Of a stretch of DNA of 33,601 bases, positions 1 to 8,026 are shown in pieces; the first letter of the stretch is position 1, and every line of letters starts with the position of its first letter. Both the position numbers and the translations under genes were made by a program. The stretch is from Oscillospiraceae bacterium (GTDB taxonomy: Bacteria > Bacillota > Clostridia > Oscillospirales > Oscillospiraceae), in NCBI GenBank assembly GCA_902783035.1, contig CACZPK010000010.1, positions 1-33,601 of the forward strand, written 5' to 3'. Below the pieces are notes generated by a model, which did not search any database, had not been told where the DNA came from, and worked only from the letters and a program-made list of their open reading frames with translations.

Positions 1-1
1 C

Positions 2-388
2 GGAGAGGATATCTACGTTTTCTTTGATCCCATCCTCAACGAGTTCTACGGCCTCTGCGACGCATATGAGGAGAGAATAGGAGTATCGCGTGATCGGAAC
101 CCGCATCGCAAGGAGATCGAGCGGGCAATCGAAGTCGACCTCCATTTCAACGACTACTCCTACGGCTACTATGTTTATGATGGCAGCCAGCGCGACGGCT
201 CGTGCAAGATCATACTCAAGCTCTACCCGGAGTTTTGCTCCATGTATGAAGTGGCGGGCGGGCTTTTGGAGGTCTATGACGCCTATGCCAGTCATATCAA
301 GCGGTTAAAAAAGGAGCTTGGTATGGAAGAAGAAACAAAAATCATTGCTCTGCCCGCTGTTCGGGCGGAAGCAAAGGAGGCGGCATGA
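2..388 (+). CDS. C-terminal part of an unknown protein (5' end outside window)
   Basis: The frame is open from base 2 and ends in TGA at 386-388, giving the last 128 residues of a longer protein. I do not recognise the family. The visible part is rich in aromatic and acidic residues (a Tyr-rich stretch such as DYSYGYYVYDG), then has a helical, Lys-rich tail ending in an Ala/Glu-rich stretch. The stop overlaps the start of the next gene as ATGA (385-388), so the two are probably translationally coupled and belong to the same operon as the E2-like and Rad52-like genes. It could be another part of an E2/PRTRC-type set, but nothing seen in it proves that. Confidence 0.6.
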   Translation, partial: GEDIYVFFDPILNEFYGLCDAYEERIGVSRDRNPHRKEIERAIEVDLHFNDYSYGYYVYDGSQRDGSCKIILKLYPEFCSMYEVAGGLLEVYDAYASHIKRLKKELGMEEETKIIALPAVRAEAKEAA

Positions 389-1062
389 TGAACAGTGAGT
401 TGGAAACCGTCATACGCATATCCCCGGGACGACGGGAGCTTGTTGTGGAGCAGAAAAACGGCGTGGGCGTGACCACGCGCAAGTCGCTGACGCCGGAGAC
501 CTTTGCAAAATGCATTGTCGGCAGCCGCTTGGATACCGTGGTGCGCACTTCGGGATTGCTCCCGGAAAACTGCATCGGCGTGTCGCTCAGCAATGGCTTG
601 TCGCGGTATTTCATCCGCTATCCGGAGCTGTACGCCGACGTCACCTATTACGGAACACTGTATGAGCAGTTCCCGCTCCCGCGGCTCGTCTTCGCGTTTT
701 CCTATGACAACGAGAGCTGCAAGGTGGTTGAGAAAAAACTCTGTGTCGTGAAGGATGAACGGCTGACGCCGGAGACGCCGACCTATATCTACCCGTTTTC
801 CAACGTACATACGGACGGCGGCATCTGCACCGGCAACAACGCGCTCCCGGCCTACAGGGATCCGACGCGCATAGATACGCTGGCGGATTTCATCCTGCGT
901 ATGCCCAACAATGACGATATGTTCAGCATGAGTCATAACAAGCTGGGCCTCGGCTACCGGGACCTGCTGGAGCACCTGAAGGACAAGACGCCTGCGTATT
1001 ACTACACGGACATTCTGATTCCAGACGGGAAAACACTCAAGAACTTTATGGAAGGAAGGTAA
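385..1062 (+). CDS. Prokaryotic E2-like protein, family D (PRTRC protein B-like)
   Basis: A 225-residue protein. The central segment around residues 136-151 (PFSNVHTDGGICTGN) matches the hallmark of the Prok-E2 family D/PRTRC-B group, in which a Pro-Phe-x-Asn-Val run is followed a few residues later by a Gly-x-Ile-Cys motif. Cys148 is the candidate catalytic cysteine; Asn140 and His142 lie close by. Families of this type are known from plasmids and mobile elements, usually beside an E1 (ThiF), a JAB peptidase and a small ubiquitin-like protein. None of those partners is recognisable inside this window; they could lie left of base 1. The start overlaps the upstream stop (ATGA), and the stop TAA at 1060-1062 lies 6 bases before the next GTG start, so it is mid-operon. 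The family call is from motif recognition; the activity is inference. Confidence 0.7.
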   Translation: MMNSELETVIRISPGRRELVVEQKNGVGVTTRKSLTPETFAKCIVGSRLDTVVRTSGLLPENCIGVSLSNGLSRYFIRYPELYADVTYYGTLYEQFPLPRLVFAFSYDNESCKVVEKKLCVVKDERLTPETPTYIYPFSNVHTDGGICTGNNALPAYRDPTRIDTLADFILRMPNNDDMFSMSHNKLGLGYRDLLEHLKDKTPAYYYTDILIPDGKTLKNFMEGR

Positions 1063-1068
1063 GAAAGC

Positions 1069-2019
1069 GTGCAGAAGGACTATCGGCAGATACAGACGGA
1101 GCTTGCGAAGCCCTTTGCGCCGGAGGATCTGGAGTGGCGCATTCAGGTGACCACGCAGGACAAGGCAAAGGGGCTGGCGGTGCCGTATGTGACCAACCGT
1201 GCCATTCAGGACCGGCTGGACGACGTCGTTGGGCCGGAGAACTGGCGCAACGATTTTAAGCCCTGGCACAAGGGCGATAAGAAGGAAGCACAGCTGTGCG
1301 GTATTTCCATCTATCTGGAGGATCGCAAGGAGTGGCTGACCAAATGGGACGGCGCCGAAGACACCGACGTTGAGCCGGTCAAGGGTGGCCTGTCCGATTC
1401 CATGAAGCGCGCTGCGGTACAGTTCGGCATCGGCAGGGTGCTCTACAAGATGAATACCGTCTGGGTGCAGATCGAGCAAAAGGGAAAGAGCTTTATCATC
1501 AAGGATCAAGAACGCCCGAAGCTCGACAAGGCATACATGGATATGCTGGAGCGTCTCGGACTCGCGCCGGCACAGCCGGGCGGACTGCAATCCCAGCTTA
1601 CGCCGAAAACGGACAAAACCGCGCCGCAGGGTAATCCCGCGCCCGAGGTAAAACCGCAGCAAAAGCCGCAAAGGCAACAGCAACAGCCACAGCCCACGGC
1701 GCGGCAAACGCCGCCTCCCGCGCAGCAGACGCCTTCCGCAGAGAGCGGCAAGGTGACGAACTTCCCCGTGCGCCCACAGTGGCAGTACAAGATCGTATCC
1801 GCGACCATCCAGCCCGGCATGACGCAGGAGTGTATGTCGTTGGAAATCGTCAATACGGAGGGCAAGAAGATGCGTGCGTTCTACCCAACGGTGACGGAGG
1901 ATCTTGCACAGGGAACGGAGTTGAGCGAAGTGAAGCTGGAACTGAAAAAGCAGGGAACCGTCGCGTTCTATATGCTCAAGAGCTACAAGCTCATGCCCGC
2001 CGGCGAACAGGCGGCATAG
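1069..2019 (+). CDS. Rad52/Rad22-family single-strand annealing protein
   Basis: A 316-residue protein with a GTG start at 1069, preceded by GGAAGG. Residues about 10-150 resemble the Rad52/Rad22 annealase core used by phages and mobile elements: an N-terminal LAKPFAPEDLEWRIQ stretch, a GPENWRNDF segment, and a conserved late helix reading GGLSDSMKRAAVQFGIGR. Such proteins bind single-stranded DNA and anneal complementary strands during element recombination or replication. Residues about 165-235 are a low-complexity Gln/Pro-rich linker, probably disordered. Residues about 240-316 form a separate small domain of unknown role. It sits between the E2-like gene and the DpnD/PcfM-like gene in one operon, with the Rad50-like ATPase just downstream. 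The stop is TAG. Confidence 0.8.
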   Translation: MQKDYRQIQTELAKPFAPEDLEWRIQVTTQDKAKGLAVPYVTNRAIQDRLDDVVGPENWRNDFKPWHKGDKKEAQLCGISIYLEDRKEWLTKWDGAEDTDVEPVKGGLSDSMKRAAVQFGIGRVLYKMNTVWVQIEQKGKSFIIKDQERPKLDKAYMDMLERLGLAPAQPGGLQSQLTPKTDKTAPQGNPAPEVKPQQKPQRQQQQPQPTARQTPPPAQQTPSAESGKVTNFPVRPQWQYKIVSATIQPGMTQECMSLEIVNTEGKKMRAFYPTVTEDLAQGTELSEVKLELKKQGTVAFYMLKSYKLMPAGEQAA

Positions 2020-2032
2020 GCAGGAGGACAGC

Positions 2033-2245
2033 ATGGAATTTGTCATCGAAATCAGGGAAACGCTGCAAAAGCGGGTGACGGTCGAGGCGAACGCCCTTGA
2101 CGATGCGCTTGATCTTGTGAAGCGACGCTGGAAACAGGGGGAATACGTCCTTGACGCGGAGTGCTTTACCGGCGTTGCGTTCGGTAAGCCGGAAACGGAA
2201 ATAGCTGAGAGTGGGAGGAATTATGAACGCTATCAAGAAATTTGA
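2033..2245 (+). CDS. DpnD/PcfM-like small protein
   Basis: A 70-residue protein starting at ATG 2033, with AGGAGG at about 2021-2026. It matches the pattern of the DpnD/PcfM family found on conjugative elements and restriction loci: an N-terminal FVIEIRETLQKRV strand, then an acidic helix (NALDDALDLVKRRW), then a GEYVLDAE-x-F-x-GV segment. The molecular role of the family is not established to my knowledge. Its end overlaps the start of the next gene (2223) by 23 bases. Size and beta-grasp-like strand pattern invite comparison with small ubiquitin-like proteins of PRTRC loci, but the C-terminus has no Gly-Gly tail, so I do not claim that. Confidence 0.7.
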   Translation: MEFVIEIRETLQKRVTVEANALDDALDLVKRRWKQGEYVLDAECFTGVAFGKPETEIAESGRNYERYQEI

Positions 2246-4082
2246 GATCACGGGAATGAGCTTTTCGGGCTTTAAGTGCTATGGCGAGACTGTGACGGCG
2301 GAGTTCGGCAATCCGACCATCGTCACTGGCGGCAACGGCCGCGGCAAATCCAGCGTGGCGGACGCCATCGCGTTCGCCGTTACGGGTAAGCCGTTCTTCG
2401 GCGAGGCGGGAATCGACCGCCTCTACGCCGACGGCGGCAAGGATCTTTCCGTGTCAATGCGCTTTGTTGCCGACGATGGCGCGGAGCATCTTCTGACGCG
2501 GGAGCGCCACAACGACCGCGTAACGATCCTCTGCGACGGACGTGAGCTGCGTCAAACCGACCTCAATGAGATGTTCGGAGAAAAGGACGTATTCCTCTCC
2601 GTCTTCAACCCCTTGTACTTCATCGAGGAGCTGGGGGACGACGGACGGAAGCTGTTGGAGCGCTACCTGCCGGGCATCCCGCACGAAACGGTGCTGTCCA
2701 TGCTCAGTAAAAGCGTGCGGGAAACGCTGAAGGACGAGGAGATCCTTTCGCCCGAAACCTACCTCAAGAAGCGGCGCGAGGAAAAGCGCGAGCTGGAGGA
2801 GACAGTCATCTACCTCACCGGCAAGAAGGATCTCACGGAAACGCAGAAGCGCGAGGCACGGGAAACCGCCGACCGCCTGTTGAACGAAACCGCCGCGCTT
2901 GAGAGTGAGATCAAGGAGCTGGAAGAAAAACGCCTTGCGGGAGCCGGGATCGCGGAAGCGCAGGAGCGGCTGACAGAGATAAGTGCGCGGTATGAGGAGC
3001 TGGCAAGGGAAGCCCCTGAGGCTGCGAATACAACCGAGATCGACGAGGGCCTGAAGGCGCTTCACAAAAAGCTGGGCGAGCGCGGCGCGGAGCAGTACGC
3101 GCCCAAATATGCCTCCCCCATTGCGGAAGCGACGGCAAAGGTCAAGGACCTCGCCGTCCGTTATAAGCGAGAAGCGGCGCTGCTGCAAGGCTTCGAGGCG
3201 GGAACGGTCTGCCCGACCTGTCGCCGCGCGGTGACGGAAAAGGAACTGCCCGCGGTCCGAGAGGAGCTCAAAAAGTCTGTGGATGCGCTGCTTGCCGAGG
3301 GCAGGGAACGCAAGGCGCAGCTCGACGAGCTGAACGCGTTGGAGCAGAAGACCGAGACGACCTTCCGGCAGTTTCAAGCGGACGATCTCAAGACCATGCA
3401 GGACGGAATCGCGGAGCTGGAAAGGCGGCGCAAGGAGCTTCTGGACGCCGCCGCGCAGCAAGGCGAGCGGCGCAAGGCGGAGCTGGAGACGCTTTCGGAA
3501 CAGATCCGCGCTGTGTCTGCCGAAACGGAGTGCGGCGCGCTTTCCACGGAGGAGTATGAGCGCCTGAACGAGCGCAAAGCGGAGCTGGAGCAGAAAAACG
3601 CGGAGTATGCCGCGGCCATGCTGATCGTCAACGCCGAGCCGGAGGACTTCGACGAGAGGATCAGGGAGGTCGAAGCACAGATCGCGGCGAAGCAGAAGCT
3701 CATCTCCGACGCCGCGCAGTATATGGCGAAGCGTACGGAGCTGCTGCTCTCCAGCCTCAAGATGAACCGCGTGGAGATCTCGCTCTACGATGTGGTGAAG
3801 ACCACGGGCGAGGTCAAGGACACGTTCCGGTTCACCTACATCGGCCGACGCTACGACCGACTCTCGCTTTCCGAGAAGATCCGCGCAGGCATGGAGGTGT
3901 CGGAGCTGATCAAGAGGCTGACGGGGCGTAATTACCCGCAGTTCATCGACAACATGGAGTCCGTGGACGACCTCGCCAATGTTACCCCCACTGGGCAGGT
4001 CATCATGGCGAAGTGCGTACATGGCGCGCCGCTGTCGATCAGCCCGGTCAAACCGACGCAGCAGATGCCAAAAGCGGCATAA
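2223..4082 (+). CDS. Rad50/SbcC-like AAA ATPase with zinc-hook CXXC
   Basis: A 619-residue protein. I place the start at ATG 2223, 4 bases after the GGGAGGA ribosome binding site; an upstream in-frame GTG at 2211 lies on that site and is less likely. Walker A is at residues 36-44 (GGNGRGKSS). A long Glu/Lys/Arg-rich coiled coil covers about 170-520, with a central CPTC at residues 330-333 as in the Rad50 zinc hook. An ABC signature-like LSLSEKIRAG lies near 546. The Walker B-like strand is FIDNMESVDDL near 573, where Asp-Asn replaces the usual Asp-Glu. Known relatives act on DNA ends with a nuclease partner (SbcD/Mre11), but no such nuclease is visible here. It probably works with the Rad52-type annealase in element recombination. 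Confidence 0.8.
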   Translation: MNAIKKFEITGMSFSGFKCYGETVTAEFGNPTIVTGGNGRGKSSVADAIAFAVTGKPFFGEAGIDRLYADGGKDLSVSMRFVADDGAEHLLTRERHNDRVTILCDGRELRQTDLNEMFGEKDVFLSVFNPLYFIEELGDDGRKLLERYLPGIPHETVLSMLSKSVRETLKDEEILSPETYLKKRREEKRELEETVIYLTGKKDLTETQKREARETADRLLNETAALESEIKELEEKRLAGAGIAEAQERLTEISARYEELAREAPEAANTTEIDEGLKALHKKLGERGAEQYAPKYASPIAEATAKVKDLAVRYKREAALLQGFEAGTVCPTCRRAVTEKELPAVREELKKSVDALLAEGRERKAQLDELNALEQKTETTFRQFQADDLKTMQDGIAELERRRKELLDAAAQQGERRKAELETLSEQIRAVSAETECGALSTEEYERLNERKAELEQKNAEYAAAMLIVNAEPEDFDERIREVEAQIAAKQKLISDAAQYMAKRTELLLSSLKMNRVEISLYDVVKTTGEVKDTFRFTYIGRRYDRLSLSEKIRAGMEVSELIKRLTGRNYPQFIDNMESVDDLANVTPTGQVIMAKCVHGAPLSISPVKPTQQMPKAA

Positions 4083-4118
4083 TCCTATTTCCATTCTCGC
4101 GGAAGGGAGGAGCGCCGC

Positions 4119-5186
4119 TTGGCAAAGCAATTTCAAAAAATCCCCATTGTGGACGCCGCCAGACGGTGCGGGCTTGTCCTCAACGACCGGACGCTTGGGC
4201 GGACGGAAGTTGAGGCAAGCTGCCCCTTCTGCGGAGATCACGGGCGGGGAAAGTACCATTTGAGCCTCAACACGGATATGGACGTGTATCGGTGCAATCT
4301 TTGCGGTGCGCACGGCAACAGTGTTACGCTGTACGCGAACGTGAAGAAGATATCGACCAAAGAGGCCTATCATGATCTGGCGGGCGGCAGCAATACTTAT
4401 TTGATGCCTGTTCAGCCGGAATCGAAATACAACGAGCGCCAGCCTGCCGCTCTCGCGGAGCGCAGCGCGGTGTATGAGGAGATGCTGTCCTTCCTGACGC
4501 TCTCCGACCGTCACCGTGCCAATCTCCGCGAGCGGGGGCTGAGCGATGAACGCATCGCGGAAAACGGATACAAATCCATGCCGGAGCGCGAAGCGGACCG
4601 TCGCCTGCTGGCAAGGCTGGTGCGTATGGATCACGACCTGCTCGGCATTCCGGGCTTTTACATGCGATACGGCGAGTGGACGCTCGCGGGGCCGAGTGGC
4701 TTTTTGATCCCGGTTCGGGATAAGGACGGGCTGATCCAGGGCTTGAAGATCCGCTTGGACGGCGAGAATAATCCCAAACGCAAATACCGCTGGCTTTCCA
4801 GCCGCGACAAGCACCTTCCGAATGGCACACGGAGCTATTCCTGGGTTCACGTCACCGGCGACCGCACGCGGAGACGCGCTTTTATCACGGAAGGCCCGCT
4901 CAAGGGCGACGTGGCGAGCTTTCTTGCAAAGGACGCGCTGTTTGTCTGCACGGGCGGCGTCAACGCAACCCACGGACTGCGTGAGACGCTGGAAGAGCTT
5001 GGCGTTACGGAGGTCGTGGAGGCGATGGACATGGATCAGATGGTGAATCCGCAGGTGCGAAACGGCATCCTTGCCATGCGCAAAGAAGTGATGAAGATAC
5101 CGAACCTCAAATACTCAAAATACACGTGGAACCCGGCATACAAGGGAGTGGATGACTACTTCCTCAGCCGTGTTGCCGCGATGTAG
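4119..5186 (+). CDS. CHC2 zinc-finger / TOPRIM DNA primase-like protein
   Basis: A 355-residue protein starting at TTG 4119, preceded by GGAAGGGAGG. The N-terminus carries a DnaG-type zinc ribbon with Cys35, Cys38, Cys59 and Cys62 (CPFCGD and CNLCG). The C-terminal part looks like a TOPRIM fold: ITEGPLKGD with Glu258, and an MDMD pair at about residues 304-306. A basic middle region lies between them. Primases of this compact form synthesise RNA primers for plasmids, phages and conjugative elements. At 355 residues it is much shorter than chromosomal DnaG (about 600) and lacks the helicase-binding domain. It is part of the same + strand operon, 36 bases after the ATPase. The stop is TAG. Confidence 0.8.
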   Translation: MAKQFQKIPIVDAARRCGLVLNDRTLGRTEVEASCPFCGDHGRGKYHLSLNTDMDVYRCNLCGAHGNSVTLYANVKKISTKEAYHDLAGGSNTYLMPVQPESKYNERQPAALAERSAVYEEMLSFLTLSDRHRANLRERGLSDERIAENGYKSMPEREADRRLLARLVRMDHDLLGIPGFYMRYGEWTLAGPSGFLIPVRDKDGLIQGLKIRLDGENNPKRKYRWLSSRDKHLPNGTRSYSWVHVTGDRTRRRAFITEGPLKGDVASFLAKDALFVCTGGVNATHGLRETLEELGVTEVVEAMDMDQMVNPQVRNGILAMRKEVMKIPNLKYSKYTWNPAYKGVDDYFLSRVAAM

Positions 5187-5200
5187 GAAAGGAATTGTCC

Positions 5201-5401
5201 ATGAAACAGGTGGGAAATCTGGCAATCGTGTGCGCACAGCGCAATGACCTTAGTTTTACGATGTTGCGCGGACAAATCGACATTATCGTCCGAAACGGCG
5301 AAGGCAGCTATGATACGCTGACCGTGGCGTGGGACGACGATGAAACAATCAATGAGATCATCAATGCTCTGAACCACGGTAAGTATGCCGAAAAGGCGTG
5401 A
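5201..5401 (+). CDS. Small hypothetical protein
   Basis: A 66-residue protein from ATG 5201, with AGGAAAGGA at 5185-5193. An in-frame TTG at 5195 is closer to the binding site than is usual. The sequence is strand-rich with an acidic middle (a WDDDETINEIINAL segment). I do not recognise it. It follows the primase by 14 bases and precedes the next unknown gene by 10 bases, so it is probably a co-transcribed accessory protein of the element. Confidence 0.6.
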   Translation: MKQVGNLAIVCAQRNDLSFTMLRGQIDIIVRNGEGSYDTLTVAWDDDETINEIINALNHGKYAEKA

Positions 5402-5411
5402 GGGCGGCGGT

Positions 5412-6032
5412 ATGGACAACAGAGTGCTGATCAAAGCAAGAGCGATAGAAAACTGCGTATGCTTTCGGACGATCAACAAACGGAAAAAGTCTCCGCACGA
5501 GTTCTATATCCTGCGCGATAATCTTCTGAAGCTGAGAACGCAGGACTATGTAGTGGCTTGCGATATCAACAGCTTTGCGGAGATCTGCCGGGAAGCGGAG
5601 GATCGTGTGATGATCCGCTTTTTCTGGCTGAACTGCCATAGCTGCGACAATTCCGTTGCCGGCTGGCTGCAGATCGTCTGCCTTCCGTTTAAGCCGCTGA
5701 TGGAGTTCGCGGAGCACGGCGGCAGGGGGGATTCTCGCGAGGAATGGGCGGTGCTGTCGCTCAAGGACAGCTTTTCACCGAAATATGTGTTTGTTGACAC
5801 GCAGAACTTGAAGAAAGCCGTGGAAAACTTGGCTGTCCGGCGAAAGCTGGCGCGCTTCCTCAGCAGGAACTTCCATTACCGCAACGCGACCGAGATACGC
5901 TTTTTCAACGACTTCGTGCCGTACAGCTTTTCTTTTCGGGAGATGTTCGGCGAGCGCGAGGGCATCTGCGGAGGGTTGATCCTGCACGGTCAGAGCGACA
6001 TGGCGAACGCCTATTATGCCATCCACACATAG
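5412..6032 (+). CDS. Hypothetical protein of the mobile-element operon
   Basis: A 206-residue protein. An in-frame ATG at 5385 overlaps the previous gene, but ATG 5412 (MDNRVLIK) follows a GAGGGCGG site and is preferred. It has no transmembrane segment. There are four Cys, including a CHSC pair in the middle (near residue 76), and a C-terminal half rich in aromatics (FHYRNATEIRFFNDF). I do not recognise the family. Position and spacing put it in the same operon as the primase and the two Cys-rich small genes. The stop is TAG. Confidence 0.65.
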   Translation: MDNRVLIKARAIENCVCFRTINKRKKSPHEFYILRDNLLKLRTQDYVVACDINSFAEICREAEDRVMIRFFWLNCHSCDNSVAGWLQIVCLPFKPLMEFAEHGGRGDSREEWAVLSLKDSFSPKYVFVDTQNLKKAVENLAVRRKLARFLSRNFHYRNATEIRFFNDFVPYSFSFREMFGEREGICGGLILHGQSDMANAYYAIHT

Positions 6033-6042
6033 GAGAACAGAT

Positions 6043-6249
6043 GTGAGTAACGATGAACTGAAAAGATCGGGCGCGTGGAAAGGCGGCTCCAAGCTAAAGC
6101 AGATACCAGGACTTGCCGACCCCTGTATGAAATGCGCGGAGCGCTGGAAAGCTGCAATGGGGGAGTGTAACGGCGGAATTGGCGTTTGCGAAGAGGAAAT
6201 GGATTATCAGAGACTATTGTGGGAACGAAGAAATGCGGAAGGAGTCTGA
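6043..6249 (+). CDS. Small Cys-containing hypothetical protein
   Basis: A 68-residue protein with GTG start at 6043 (VSNDELKRSG), chosen because AGGAGA at 6031-6036 is correctly spaced for it; the upstream ATG at 6016 lies inside the previous gene. It has a CMKC pair and two further Cys in a segment around residues 29-49 (CMKCAERWKAAMGECNGG), which could bind a metal. It is followed after 3 bases by another, even more Cys-rich small gene. I do not recognise the family. Confidence 0.55.
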   Translation: MSNDELKRSGAWKGGSKLKQIPGLADPCMKCAERWKAAMGECNGGIGVCEEEMDYQRLLWERRNAEGV

Positions 6250-6252
6250 ATT

Positions 6253-6417
6253 ATGGCGCATGAGCTTTGGTGTGGGCAATTATGCTGCGACTGCACATCG
6301 CCCTGCAAACTGGACGAAAACATCCCGTGCAGTCCGGATTGTAAGGCATTGAAACCGGACGGTAGCAGAAAAGCCGAAAAATGCAAAGAATCTGGATGCG
6401 ACGCTTATAAGCGTTGA
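6253..6417 (+). CDS. Very small Cys-rich protein (54 residues)
   Basis: ATG 6253 to TGA 6415-6417 encodes 54 residues with nine Cys at positions 7, 11, 12, 14, 18, 26, 30, 44 and 49 (for example WCGQLCCDCTSPC). A GGAGT site lies at 6241-6245. The Cys spacing suggests a small zinc- or iron-sulfur-binding fold. It is directly downstream of a second small Cys-containing gene and upstream of the 328-residue unknown gene. It is short enough to be missed by common gene-finding cut-offs. Its reality rests on the binding site, operon position and the non-random Cys content; no family is recognised. Confidence 0.6.
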   Translation: MAHELWCGQLCCDCTSPCKLDENIPCSPDCKALKPDGSRKAEKCKESGCDAYKR

Positions 6418-6445
6418 CATGACGTAAAAGAGAGAAGGAGACTGA

Positions 6446-7432
6446 ATGAGCATGGAGAATAACTGGAAGGACATCATCGGCACCGCTTCGGGCGACGAGG
6501 CGCATGTGCTGGGGAAGTTCCTGTACTTTTCCCTTGCGAACATTCTGGTGGACAGGCAGGAGCTCACCGACCTCTGCGAGAACATCCTCGGCGTCGACTA
6601 CAAGGGAGGCAGCCGCCTTTCTGTATCGGACGCCTTCCGCAGCGCCACGGGCGATATCCGCGAACGGATCACCGTCCGGCACGGGGGCGAGCAGAACATC
6701 TGCGAGGTTTACTGCCGTGATAACAAGCGCGCGACCGATAAACTCTCCCGCGAGCTGGTGAAGGAGACGCTCAACCTGCATACCAACCAGTACCGCAAGC
6801 TGGCAAACCTGCACTACGATAAGGCGGATCAGAGTTTTGGCTACGATGACGTGACGCAGGATGATGACGTGGATACGCTGGATTTCTGCCACCGGGCGGA
6901 AGATTTGTTCGAGCTGTATCAGCAGTGCGCCAATCGCAAGCAGGTGGAAACCATCTGCCAGAACTATCTGCGCTATCTGGAGGCGACCAAGGTGAGCATC
7001 AACGGGCACCTCTATTTTGTGCCAAAGCACACCATGGAAAAGGTGGACACGTTTGAGAGCTTCATCGAGGAGCTGAGCAATCGGAACCGCAACGACAAGA
7101 CCCTGACGGCGAACAGCTTCTACATCGTCGACGATGCCAAGCAGCGCGGCAAGATGACGGAGGAGTTCTACCTCGCGGTCAAGAAGGAGATCGCGGAGTA
7201 TCAGGAACGCGCGGACTATCTCATCAAGAGCGGCAGCCGCAGCGCCTCGACGCTGGAGCGCTGGGTGTTGAAGATTGAGGCGCTGGAGGAAAAGAAACGC
7301 CACTATGAGGCGATTCTCCGGCGCGAGCTGGACGGGCTCGACGACGAGTTCGGCGATTTGAAGCTGCTCTCACAGGAGCTGACGATCCGCGCAAGAGGAC
7401 TTCGCGCGAACAAGGAAGCAAAGGCGGCATAA
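6446..7432 (+). CDS. Hypothetical protein, last gene of the element operon
   Basis: A 328-residue protein with ATG 6446 preceded by GAGAAGGAGA. It is mostly helical and highly charged, with a central acidic stretch (DDVTQDDDVDTLDF) and a Lys/Glu-rich coiled-coil-like C-terminus (residues about 255-325). There is no signal peptide, membrane segment or metal motif. I recognise the type as one seen in clostridial phages and conjugative elements, without a function. The strong hairpin at 7447-7485 directly follows its stop, making it the last gene of the transcript. Confidence 0.65.
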   Translation: MSMENNWKDIIGTASGDEAHVLGKFLYFSLANILVDRQELTDLCENILGVDYKGGSRLSVSDAFRSATGDIRERITVRHGGEQNICEVYCRDNKRATDKLSRELVKETLNLHTNQYRKLANLHYDKADQSFGYDDVTQDDDVDTLDFCHRAEDLFELYQQCANRKQVETICQNYLRYLEATKVSINGHLYFVPKHTMEKVDTFESFIEELSNRNRNDKTLTANSFYIVDDAKQRGKMTEEFYLAVKKEIAEYQERADYLIKSGSRSASTLERWVLKIEALEEKKRHYEAILRRELDGLDDEFGDLKLLSQELTIRARGLRANKEAKAA

Positions 7433-7446
7433 GGAACCATATTAAC

Positions 7447-7485
7447 GCGGCGGCGCTGGGTACAAGGTGTATCCCGCGTCGCCGC
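7447..7485. terminator. Bidirectional intrinsic terminator between convergent genes
   Basis: Two 18-base arms (7447-7464 and 7468-7485) pair with only one true mismatch and two G-U pairs around a 3-base loop. On the + side the stem is followed by TGCTTTCTTATATT. It lies between the convergent stops at 7432 (+) and 7499 (-), so it probably serves both. Confidence 0.8.
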
Positions 7486-7498
7486 TGCTTTCTTATAT

Positions 7499-8026
7499 TC
7501 AAAAATCGACCTTACCCATGAACTTGTCGTTCACGACGTAGTACATGGCGTTGTCCTCTGGCTTGACATACATCTTGATCTGCTCGACGTCGGTACGCTT
7601 ATGCTCCGCCTTGAACGCGGCCCTGGCGCGCTCAACCAGTTCATCGGTGGTAGCCTCTACACCGCGGAACTGAACAAAGATCGCGGGTTTCACCGCCACG
7701 GCTTTTTTCTTTTCCTCGGCGCGTGCGGCTTTCTCCTCGGCGGTCATCGGCTTGCGACCGGGCTTTGCCTTGGGCTTGTCAACAACAGGCGCGGGCTTTG
7801 CGGCCATTTTTGCAGGAGAAGCTTTTTTCTTCGCCTCGGTTTTTGCTGCAGTAGGCTTCTTCGCGGGAGCCGGAGCTTCTGCCTTGACCTCGGGTGCCTC
7901 AGCCACGACGAGCTTTTCCCCAACAGGCGCAGCGGGCGTGGATGCCTGCTCTGCGACAATCTTTGTTTCGGTCACTTTCACCTTATTCTCGGCGGCCATC
8001 TTCTTGCTCTTGCTTTTCTTTCCCAT
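7499..8026 (-). CDS. DUF6465-like protein with Ala/Lys/Pro-rich N-terminus
   Basis: A 175-residue protein. Residues 1-110 are low complexity, dominated by Lys, Ala, Pro and Glu, and look disordered, rather like a nucleic-acid-binding tail. Residues about 113-175 are an ordered domain (AIFVQFRGVEATTDELVERA, then KRTDVEQIKMYVKPEDN and YYVVNDKFMGKVDF) that matches the DUF6465 family common in clostridia. Function is unknown. It is convergent with the element operon and has AAAGGA upstream of the ATG at 8026. It may mark the host side of the mobile-element boundary. Confidence 0.7.
   Translation of the reverse strand: MGKKSKSKKMAAENKVKVTETKIVAEQASTPAAPVGEKLVVAEAPEVKAEAPAPAKKPTAAKTEAKKKASPAKMAAKPAPVVDKPKAKPGRKPMTAEEKAARAEEKKKAVAVKPAIFVQFRGVEATTDELVERARAAFKAEHKRTDVEQIKMYVKPEDNAMYYVVNDKFMGKVDF

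Noticed and set aside
292-2046. Long - strand frame (584 codons) opposite the E2-like and Rad52-like genes
   Set aside because: Its + strand counterpart has recognised families, binding sites and operon spacing; the antisense frame is Leu/Arg/His-rich as expected of a GC-rich shadow.
2033-2245. The 70-residue protein as a ubiquitin-like partner of the E2-like protein
   Set aside because: It fits DpnD/PcfM better and has no C-terminal Gly-Gly; kept only as a question in the findings.
2454-4973. Very long - strand frame (839 codons) opposite the ATPase and primase genes
   Set aside because: Shadow of two recognised genes; composition is typical antisense and it spans a real gene boundary.
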